A stretch of DNA of 64,000 nucleotides. Origin: Mantis religiosa. Its lineage: Eukaryota; Arthropoda; Insecta; Mantodea; Mantidae. Location of the stretch: contig CM060953.1 in NCBI GenBank assembly GCA_030765055.1, positions 16,170,244-16,234,243 of the forward strand, written 5' to 3'. The notes under the pieces are model-generated. The model saw only the letters and a program-made list of their open reading frames with translations. It ran no database searches and was not told the origin of the DNA. Made by a program: the position numbers and the translations under genes. Positions 57,644-64,000 of the stretch are shown in pieces; the first letter of the stretch is position 1; every line of letters starts with the position of its first letter.

Positions 57644-58230
57644 TTATTTCTCAATAAAATCCCCAGAAAGGCATTTGTCATAAAGGTGTTCAAATTTAAT
57701 AAAACCATCTCTGTAGTGCAATTTGTCATAGCCCTCAAAACAGACGTTTACCGTGTCAATGACCTCCTCGTTGCTGTGAAATCTTCGTCCTCCAATAAAC
57801 GTTTTGAGGTTCGAGAACATGTAGCAGTCACTGGGTGCTAGATCTGGTGGATGGGGTGGATGTTCAAGCAATTACAACTGGACGATGCGCCGGGGCATTG
57901 CCGTGATGAAACAAGATCCTTTTCTTTGTGAAATGAGATCTTTTTCTTTACACCTCAACTCTGAAACGTTGAAGTAAGCTTGCGTAGTGATCACCAGTGA
58001 TAGTTTAACCCTTTTACAAGTAATCAATAAAAGTAATTTCTTGTACATCTCAGAAAACACCTGCCATAACCTCAACATTTTTGTAGTTGGTTCAGCTGGC
58101 ACAATCCACTGTTTTGACTGTGATTTACCTTCTCGAGTGTAGTGATGTATCCAAACTTCATCCAGGGTAATAAGCCGCCTCAAAACTTCACTGCTATTTC
58201 TACAGTACGGCTCCAAATTATTAACAGAAA
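57644..58230 (-). pseudogene. mariner transposase fragment (family F, irritans-like)
   Basis: Reading minus from about 58230: CRNSSEVLRRLITLDEVWIH and HYTREGKSQSKQWIVPAEPT contain the first catalytic aspartate. A region with LISQRKGSCFITAMPRRIVQL is a frameshifted remnant of the second motif; then MLEHPPHPPDLAPSDCYMFS gives the third aspartate, and FHSNEEVIDTVNVCFEGYDK with HLYDKCLSGDFIEK ends the protein at 57644. The VTLDE.WIHHYT wording is close to the irritans or cecropia mariner groups. The DNA-binding part is missing and both ends of the element are lost, so only a dead fragment remains. Confidence 0.85.
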
Positions 58231-58306
58231 GGTTTGTGGATATTAATTGTTCTTTGAAACTGGCCGTGTGTAGGCTAAAGTATGGAAACATAGAGTCAGG
58301 CTGAAA
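58231..58306 (-). repeat. S2 repeat fragment, antisense
   Basis: The complement reads GAATTTTTCAGCCTGACTCT, then CATACTTTAGCCTACACACG and AGAACAATTAAT, matching the segment after the tRNA-like head at 60386-60480. It forms an inverted pair with 58785-58846. Confidence 0.75.
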
Positions 58307-58327
58307 AATTCAATACCTTAGTTGGGA

Positions 58328-58501
58328 ATGGCTCAAAAAGTGTATGACATCTGTAAGGCAATCCCACTTGAACAACACATACAAGACCGGATGTACAGGT
58401 ACATCGGAACGCGTCCGAGAGACCGTACAGGAGGCAGCGGATTGCAGCAGCAGAAAACTACAAGAAGACGGAGACCACGGCCCCACCAATCGTCACCCTG
58501 A
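58328..58501 (+). CDS. short open frame, possible LINE C-terminus
   Basis: 57 codons starting MAQKVYDICKAIPLEQHIQD, then RMYRYIGTRPR and a basic tail. The pattern of a short helix with IPL..HI..R...YI before a basic end, followed by an extremely A-rich 160-bp tract (58600-58760), resembles the 3' end of a Jockey-like LINE, but the similarity is weak. The frame overlaps a second open frame (58344-58601). It lies between inverted copies of the S2 repeat. It could equally be chance. Confidence 0.25.
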   Translation: MAQKVYDICKAIPLEQHIQDRMYRYIGTRPRDRTGGSGLQQQKTTRRRRPRPHQSSP

Positions 58502-58784
58502 TACAACACCACGCCAGGATCAAGGAAGCCGAGGAAAACGAGATCCAAGAATATCTCCGAATACTTCTAGCTTGAAAATGACGATTGTGTACATACCATA
58601 ACTGTACACATACCACAAAGATTGTTAAAAAAAAGTATTAAAAAACTACTAATAAAAACAAAACGAAACTATATATATGAAAAAAAATAAAAAATATATA
58701 AATATATAATAAAATAAAGAAAATAATATATTAAAGAAAAAATTATATTAAATAAAATAATACTTAATATTCCCATACTTAAGC

Positions 58785-58846
58785 CTACACACGGCCAGTG
58801 TGAAAAAACAATTAAGTTACATTAATTGCACCCAATAGTGCTTAAC
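58785..58846 (+). repeat. S2 repeat fragment, sense
   Basis: CATACTTAAGCCTACACACG and AACAATTAAGTTACATTAAT followed by AATAGTG match 60415-60480. The inverted partner at 58231-58306 gives a ~27-bp near-perfect inverted repeat (CTGGCCGTGTGTAGGCT). Confidence 0.8.
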
Positions 58847-59010
58847 TACGAGGCATATCCGTAAAATAAAGTCTCCCAGGCACTGGAGCCGTTAGGAACG
58901 CTATTACGTGAGATCCAGCAGCAATGGCGTTAAGCTTGATTTCACCCCTTCAAATCTCCAGCACAACGAACCCGTTACAACGATTAGTCTTGACTGGGCA
59001 GCCGTATGCG

Positions 59011-60203
59011 ATGGAGCTTCCTATCACTTTCGCCGCCAAGTGCGAGTTGCGTGCAGTGATCCGTTTTATGAGTGCCAAGGGCAGCAGCTCCACTGAAATA
59101 CATCGTCAGTTATGCGAAGTCTATGGGCCACAGTGTATGGACGTCAGAAACGTGCGAAAGTGGATCAGAGAGTTCAAAGACGGACGTACAAACGTCCATG
59201 ACGAAGTGTTCTGGTCGGCCTTCGGTTTAAGCAGAAACAATTGCAAAAGTGGAGCAAGAAATGGTTAAAGATCGGCGTGTGACAGTTCGCGAGCTGTGCA
59301 AAGTTATCCCTGAAGTCATCCGTAGAGGAGGGGATCCGTCCCCTTCAGCTGCCGAGGTGCGGGCGCTGCGGACCCTTAGCACTCGTGATACCTCTGACGT
59401 TTCAAGATGAACCTCGGGCCGAACTGCCGAGCCCCTCCCGTAGGGGAGTTGTTCGGATTGGGTTGGACTCGAGGGGGCAGTGTGTTCCCGACACCCACGG
59501 GTAAATGACTACTTCCGGCCAGGCTACGGCCGTTCGGAGGGGGCAGAGGGTTGCCTAAAAATTCCCGGGTACTAGCCTGCAGAGCTAGATCACCATTCGG
59601 CCACACCGAGGTTTTTTGGTAGTCTTCCCTGCGGGGTTGACGTGCGTAAGTGGCAAATTCACTTCCATCCCGTCTTGACGTTGTGCTCAGTGGGGACGCT
59701 TTTTAGACTCCAGGTATTGCCCTATGGAAAGAACCCCGGAGTTGTCCATCGCTCCCGGGTTTGAAGGAGGCCCGGGTCCTTGGTCCTAAGGGCCCAGGAC
59801 TAATGGGAGTAGATCCTCTACACTTAAATATCCCTGAAGTCAGTAAGACTACGAGTGACAAGATTTTGACCGAACATTTGTATTATCGCAAGGTCTGTGC
59901 GAGGTGGGTCCCCAAAATGCTCACCGAAGACCATAAACGGCTGATCTCCTTGCCTACTTCGGATGGGACACCCTCACTCATCCGCCCTACAGTCCAGACT
60001 TATCACCTAGTGATTATCATCTGTTTCCTGAGTTGAAGTCACTTCTGGATGGAACACATTTCCTGACCGACGATGATTTGAAAAACGAGGTTGAGCGCTA
60101 CCTACGCAACTTGACGGGAGAGTGCTATGACAAGGGTATACAAAAACTGCCACAGCGCATGCAAAAGTGCATCGACCGCAATGGTGGTTACGTTGAAAAA
60201 TAG
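59011..60203 (+). pseudogene. mariner transposase, disrupted (family D)
   Basis: ATG at 59011 begins MELPITFAAKCELRAVIRFM and SAKGSSSTEIHRQLCEVYGP (first helix-turn-helix), then VRKWIREFKDGRTNVHDE. A frameshift near 59205 follows; RRVTVRELCKVIPEV belongs to the second DNA-binding helix and is cut by the retroposon. Beyond it, KILTEHLYYRKVCARWVPKM and LTEDHKR continue the linker, after which about 400 bp containing the first and second catalytic motifs are missing. PPYSPDLSPSDYHLFPELKS holds the third aspartate, and GIQKLPQRMQKCIDRNGGYV ends at a stop at 60201-60203. Non-functional. Confidence 0.88.
59319..59828. mobile_element. GC-rich retroposon, copy 2 (510 bp)
   Basis: Flanked by identical TATCCCTGAAGTCA at 59305-59318 and 59829-59842, which proves insertion into the mariner gene. 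The core is homologous to 22815-23273 (see that entry); both copies end in a CACTTA word, while the 5' and 3' flanking parts of the two copies differ. No coding capacity recognised. Confidence 0.88.
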
Positions 60204-60231
60204 CTGTAAGTTCCGGCTTTCCATCACTGTC

Positions 60232-60488
60232 TTATGTGTTTATGAGAACTCCTAGTGGTTTACCGGGAAAAACACGAGTCAGTTTGGGAATGTAACGTCA
60301 TATCGGAACGTTGGCCATAGTAGTTCAATGGTTAGAGCGGCTGGACGGAGACCAGAAGTTCCGTGGTTCAAATCCCAGCTATGGCACTGAATTTTTCAGT
60401 CTGACTCTACCTTTCCATACTTTAGCCTACACACAGCCATTGTTAAAGAACAATTAATTTCCATTAATTGACCTAATAGTGGTCCGAA
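60232..60488 (+). mobile_element. S2 SINE-like unit, copy 1
   Basis: Starts with GTTTATGAGAACTCCTAGTG, continues AACGTCATATCGGAACGTTG into a tRNA-like head (60314-60385) and then a tail with GAATTTTTCAGTCTGACTCT and CATACTTTAGCCTACACACA. The tail occurs twice more near 58231-58846. Copy 2, at 60736-60920, has the same leader and head. Confidence 0.7.
60314..60385 (+). tRNA. tRNA-like sequence (SINE head, probable pseudo-tRNA)
   Basis: 72 nt with cloverleaf geometry: perfect 7-bp acceptor stem (GCCATAG with CTATGGC), D stem GTTC/GAGC, a 4-bp anticodon stem with one mismatch, T loop TTCAAAT. The T stem has two mismatches, position 33 is C where T is normal, and the triplet at 34-36 (GGA) would be serine although the long variable arm of serine tRNAs is lacking. 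It repeats at 60810-60882 and is followed by SINE-type sequence, so it is read as a retroposon head, not a working tRNA gene. Confidence 0.45.
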
Positions 60489-60758
60489 CTATAAAGCCCG
60501 GGCCTTAAAGTACTTACAGCATAGTAAGTCGTCATTAAGGTAGTTGTCTCAGTGTTTATGAGAACTCCTAGTGGTTTACTATAAAGCCCGGGCCTTAAAG
60601 TACTTACAGCATAGTAAGTCGTCATTAAGGTAGTTGTCTCAGTGTTTATGAGAACTCCTAGTGGTTTACTATAAAGCCCGGGTCTTAAAGTACTTACAAC
60701 ATAGTAAGTCGTCATTAAGGTAGTTGTCTCAGTGTTTATGAGAACTCCTAGTGGTTTA
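60489..60758. repeat. 90-bp tandem repeat, 3 copies
   Basis: CTATAAAGCCCGGG recurs at 60489, 60579 and 60669 (exact 90-bp spacing). Units include GTACTTACAGCATAGTAAGT and GTTTATGAGAACTCCTAGTG, the latter being the leader of the S2 unit. The array is therefore built from S2 leader sequence. Confidence 0.95.
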
Positions 60759-60920
60759 CCGGAAAAAATACGAGTCAGTTGGAGAATTTAATGTCATATC
60801 GGCACGTTGGCAATAGTAGCTCAATGCTTTGGAGGGGCTGGACGGAGACTAGAAGATCCATGGTTCAAATCCCGGCTATGACATTGAATTTTTCAGTCTA
60901 ACTCTACCATTTCAGAAACG
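60736..60920 (+). mobile_element. S2 SINE-like unit, copy 2 (truncated)
   Basis: Same leader (GTTTATGAGAACTCCTAGTG, CATATCGGCACGTTGG) and head (60810-60882, GCAATAG...CTATGAC) as copy 1, then GAATTTTTCAGTCTAACTCT, after which the copy ends near 60915. The acceptor stem is less well paired than in copy 1. Confidence 0.7.
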
Positions 60921-60934
60921 GTTTTTCTTTGCAA

Positions 60935-61420
60935 CTGTTGATCAGCTGTGAGCAAACGCTGCACAGTCCTTGTGAAATCCCAAAACATTATTTAAAATAT
61001 TACCTGCACGTTCTTTTGATATGCTTACAGCCTCTGCTATCTCAACAAAATTTAATGTGCGGCCTTCCAGTAGTAAGCGATGAATTTTTTCAATGATCTC
61101 TGGAGTTGACTTCCACAGGCCGTTCAGAACAAGGCTCATCACTTGTACGTCCCATTTTAAACTCTACAACTAACCTTTTAATTATTGTATATGAAGGGAC
61201 AGAGCAAGGCTCATCACTAGTACTCGTACGTCCCATTTTAAAATCTACAACCAAGCTTTTAATTATTGTATATGAAGGGACAGAGTCTTTCAGTGTACTG
61301 TCCATTCCCTCCTTGATTTCTTTAGGCGTTGACTCTTTCAAATGGAAGTATTTAAGCTGGTTCTTCCAAATCCTCCATTTTCGTGAAACCTCTACACTTG
61401 TCTTCTTTAAAATGCTGTCA
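60935..61420 (-). pseudogene. mariner transposase DNA-binding half (family F) with an internal duplication
   Basis: Reading minus: WRIWKNQLKYFHLKESTPKE, IKEGMDSTLKDSVPSYTIIK (first helix-turn-helix), then VVDFKMGRTSTSDEPCS, which is duplicated as VVEFKMGRTSDEPCSERPVE, then the second helix-turn-helix TPEIIEKIHRLLLEGRTLNF with VEIAEAVSISKERAGNILNN and VLGFHKDCA. The duplication covers about 75-81 bp (61131-61284) and keeps the frame. The wording is close to irritans-group mariners. The catalytic domain is absent, and a stop interrupts the boundary between the two halves. Confidence 0.82.
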
Positions 61421-61440
61421 CGCAGAAACTAAAGAATCTA

Positions 61441-62394
61441 TTTACCTGTAACTATGGATACAAGTTATTCTAGAGTTAAACTATATGATGTTATCCGTTA
61501 CACTGGATCAGTGCCGCCATCTCTATAGGCTTTCCCGAAGTATTATCACAAAATTTAAGTATTTATTTTCTTGGTAAATATGTGTGTTTGTAATAAAACA
61601 CTTTTTAGATACTTTTCAAAAAGCATAAACCAAAGCATAGTTTGTTTATAACATTTTTCATATAATATTCGAGCACCATCCTTGAAGGATACAGAAGCTA
61701 AACATATAGTTTCCACATTTCATTTTGAGGTTCATTTGTTCACAGGCAGATGTTTTGCTATAAGTGCTTTTACTAATTAGCTGGTCACAGCAGTTTTTGG
61801 GAATGCCACGCTTTGCAAATGGTACAGAAAATAAGAATTAGTGGAATTACATTTTAGTGATATTGACTCGAATCTCCAATTTTGCTTTCTCATATGCTGC
61901 TGCAGTCGTTTAGTCAACTGAAATGATCTGAGAGAAAACGATAAAAACTTCTACAATAACACTGTCCAAGGAACCAATCAATTCCAGGCTCACAAACTAA
62001 TGAATAATGGACAAAACGGCAGTAGCTTCCCCGGACAGTTGTCTGCCGCAACAATAAAACTTCCTAAATATAATAAAACGCTAGAAAAAGTATGACAGGA
62101 AGTATAAATAGAACGCTAAAGTCAATAAACAGCAAAAGGAGGGGATTTAAAACATTTGAAGCTGATTCCTTAGGTGCACAATTGTTTCTTTCCCAATTTC
62201 AATATATAATATTCTTTTTCTTTAATCTCATATTAATATTTTTTCAAGTTTCCACTCTCTCTATGTATCCAGCGTTCAAAGCTATTATTGTAATCCACCC
62301 AAAATACACGTTTTGAGGTTAGCTGAAGCATTTTCTAAAACATATTATTCGAAGACGTATTTTTAAACTTTCGCACATCTATATATGAGGGCAT
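61441..62394. other. unassigned AT-rich DNA
   Basis: About 950 bp. The open frame 62092-62316 has no recognised motif. No repeats or element ends seen until the TA of the next mariner. Confidence 0.5.
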
Positions 62395-62395
62395 A

Positions 62396-62630
62396 CGTAA
62401 AGCTTTATTTATCACCCTTTAAAAAATGTGACAGACAGTTTGTGTTGGTATGTGCTTGTTAGTTCTTCTCTACGTAGTCAACATTTTTCCCAGCGTTTCT
62501 TGACCTTCCGAATATCTTGATTGTAGAAGTCTGCAGAATTCGCTTTAAACCATCCTTGCACTTCATTAATGACGTCATTTGTGTTGTGAAATCGACGACC
62601 ACGCAACGAAATCTTTATTTCTGGAAATAA
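62396..62630 (-). mobile_element. mariner, family E copy 2, 3' part
   Basis: Terminus TGAGGGCATACGTAAAGCTT then TTTATCACCC beside TA (62394-62395). The coding remnant matches the C-terminal part of copy 1 (42950-43070): TTGATTGTAGAAGTCTGC, ATTCGCTTTAAACCA and CAAATCGGCGACC-like words. It is cut at about 62630 and resumes at 63571. Confidence 0.85.
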
Positions 62631-62689
62631 AATAATATAAAATAAAAATAAATAATAAAATAAATAATCTGGGGATGGTTACATAGAAT

Positions 62690-63545
62690 CTGGTAGATCT
62701 CGGGACGGGCTTTCCAACGGTGCAGTCGGCGGGTCCGTAGCTCTAAGCGTTAGAAGATGTTAGAAATTTTTTATTTTTTCTCATCTTCTTAATGTGTCGG
62801 TTGCCCCGTATTTTGGGTCGCTGATCACGATAAAGTGGCCGGTTCCTCCGTACCTCCCTTAGTTTGGCCGCTACGGCCGAAAAACCGTCGATAGTGGTTC
62901 GGCGTCCCTAGCGGCGGCGGTCGGAGCTACCACCCGACGGTCTTATAGTCGTAGGTATATCTCGGGACTGCAAATCCAGCGCTGCAAGAATCGTGAAGCT
63001 AGCTGTAATAGTTTAGGAGATACGGCCGAAAAACCGGTCGCCGAAAGCCGAAAAGTCCCACTTTTGCATGTAATAAACTCACGGGCGCCGCGGCGCCGTC
63101 GTTGGGTGTAAGATAATCATGGTTACCTGCATTCTTGTAGTACTCGACAAGCGCTATCCAGCGGTGCTGTCGTCGACCCCATAGCTCCAACCGTTAGAGA
63201 TATATTAGCGTTAGAAGAAAATTAGAAACTTGGTTTTTGACCCGAGCGCTTTGGTGTTTATTACCAAAAAGGTAGATGTCGTCCCTGCGAGTCCAACGTT
63301 ACCTTTGCCGTCCAGCTACTACTAAGAGTTTAGGAGAAAAGGCGAAAGACCGGAGGCTCGAAATTTCACTCGCGCCGCAGGACTTAACGGCAAGTCCCAC
63401 GTGGAACATGAAGATAACCGAAAATGTAGAGCCGGGCAGCCCGCGTCTTTTGCTTCAAGCGGATTTTCGATAAAGCTAGCGGTTTAAGAGAAAATCGCGA
63501 TTAAAATTCTGAAAAGATCCGGACCTATTGGTAAATTGAGGTAAT
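62690..63545. repeat. GC-rich modular insert of unknown identity
   Basis: A GC-rich block inside a mariner, unlike its AT-rich surroundings. A degenerate module of about 70 bp recurs four to five times (about 62695, 62960, 63140, 63270, 63430): a CTCGGGAC-like word, TCCAACGGTGC or TCCAGCGCTGC, a TAGCT word, CGTTAGA or GTTTAGGAGA, then ACGGCCGAAAAACCGG or AAGGCGAAAGACCGG. Spacing is irregular. No open frame, tRNA box or terminal repeat was recognised. Confidence 0.6.
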
Positions 63546-63570
63546 TTCTTATAACTGGCCTTTGGCCGTG

Positions 63571-64000
63571 GCTGACTTCATATTCCCTTGTTTTGTCAAC
63601 TGCAACTTGAGATGAATGAGCTGGTGTATTGTCGGACAAAAGACGAACAACTTTGAAGAGCATACCTCGTCGTTTGTTAATCAGAGCTGCTCGTAACTTG
63701 TCCAGAAGATTGCAGTAGTATCTGTCAGTGATGGTTTGACCCTTGGCAAGATAATCTGTAAGGATGACTCCACGACAGTCCCACAAAACTGAAAGCATAA
63801 CCTTCCCAGCTGACTTTTGCACCTTTGTCTTCCTGGGAGGTGGAAATCAGCATGTTTCCAATGCATTCTTATTGTATTTGTCTCTGGATCATACTCTCAC
63901 GAAGTGGTATCTACGATCACGTACTTGTTTACATAAAAGAAACTGATAGGAGGGTAGTGTGAAAACCAAGAGCCCGCGGACAAAGATAACAGGCAGATAA
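63571..64000 (-). pseudogene. mariner transposase, central part (family E copy 2)
   Basis: Reading minus from the window edge: a HWKHADFHLPGRQRC-like remnant, then QKSAGKVMLSVLWDCRGVIL, TDYLAKGQTITDRYYCNLLD, KLRAALINKRRGMLFKVVRL and LSDNTPAHSSQVAVDKTREY with the second catalytic aspartate. It parallels copy 1 at 43140-43410. At 63571 it breaks off into the GC-rich insert; about 50 bp of the gene around the third catalytic aspartate (present in copy 1) are missing at the insert. The N-terminal part lies outside the window or is lost. Confidence 0.85.

Larger units (their letters stand above)
58849..60225 (+). mobile_element. mariner, family D, with retroposon insertion and internal deletion
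   Basis: Left end CGAGGCATATCCGTAAAATA next to TA (58847-58848). The right terminus is not found; sequence after the stop codon runs into the S2 duplication near 60230. A GC-rich retroposon (59319-59828) is inserted with a 14-bp target duplication, and the coding middle is deleted near 59940. Confidence 0.85.

Noticed and set aside
60314..60385. A functional tRNA-Ser gene
   Set aside because: It lacks a long variable arm, has C at position 33 and T-stem mismatches, is present twice in a repeat, and is followed by SINE-type tail sequence.
60473..60715. 80-codon protein with three 30-residue repeats
   Set aside because: It is the 90-bp tandem array read in an open frame; 90 is a multiple of three, so the repeat looks protein-like by accident.

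Overview
The window is a stretch of repeat-dominated, intron-era eukaryotic DNA, almost certainly from an arthropod. At least twelve DD34D mariner copies, tRNA-derived SINEs, several non-LTR (LINE) families, a Penelope-like element, hAT and PIF/Harbinger elements and long AAT and GAAA microsatellites lie side by side, and no host exon, rRNA gene, operon, CRISPR array or bacterial signal was found. The element mix resembles a large cockroach or termite genome; that placement is an inference and was not tested by database search. A 1,000-base run of N (52391-53390) marks an assembly gap inside a GAAA tract.

Layout. 1-722: 108-bp tandem array ending in a decayed SINE head. 1797-2710: internally deleted mariner. 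2985-3536: pure AAT tract. 7411-11400: 143-bp array that runs straight into a Jockey-type LINE reverse transcriptase. 12294-13782: relic of a DUF7869-like gene split by an antisense LINE. 14236-15280: LINE fragment with a 14-bp target-site duplication and a (GAA)n tail. 15986-20079: 43 copies of a 95-bp satellite. 20461-21795 and 24813-27218: two opposite-facing copies of one zinc-knuckle LINE whose 3' UTR is a 145-bp tandem array. 27223-31745: a palindromic mariner in which the segment around the second catalytic aspartate is repeated 20 times, with another mariner nested inside. 31836-36140: three more mariners. 37112-37850: second 108-bp array. 38993-40574: mariner split by a SINE. 41091-42905: Tc1-like transposase with five in-frame 51-residue repeats. 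42913-44084: mariner. 44346-45928: Penelope-like element with ~147-bp inverted termini. 45945-48070: LINE split by a hAT element. 48258-51178: Harbinger element carrying its own array and a nested TTAA-flanked transposon. 53391-57592: GAAA tracts. 57644-64000: mariner fragments, two SINE-like units, a GC-rich retroposon and a modular GC-rich insert.

None of the transposase or reverse transcriptase genes is intact; the closest are the mariner at 31998-33092 (two in-frame stops) and the LINE at 9179-11212 (one in-frame stop). The sequence records successive insertions (SINE into mariner, mariner into mariner, hAT into LINE, retroposon into mariner, TTAA element into Harbinger), many dated by target-site duplications that can be read directly.

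The most striking theme is that tandem arrays here are mostly made from pieces of transposons: SINE body (108 bp, two arrays), LINE 3' UTR (145 bp), LINE 5' flank (143 bp), mariner catalytic segment (145 bp), Tc1-like catalytic segment (153 bp), Harbinger interior (171-182 bp). Several unit lengths cluster near 145-150 bp although the sequences are unrelated.
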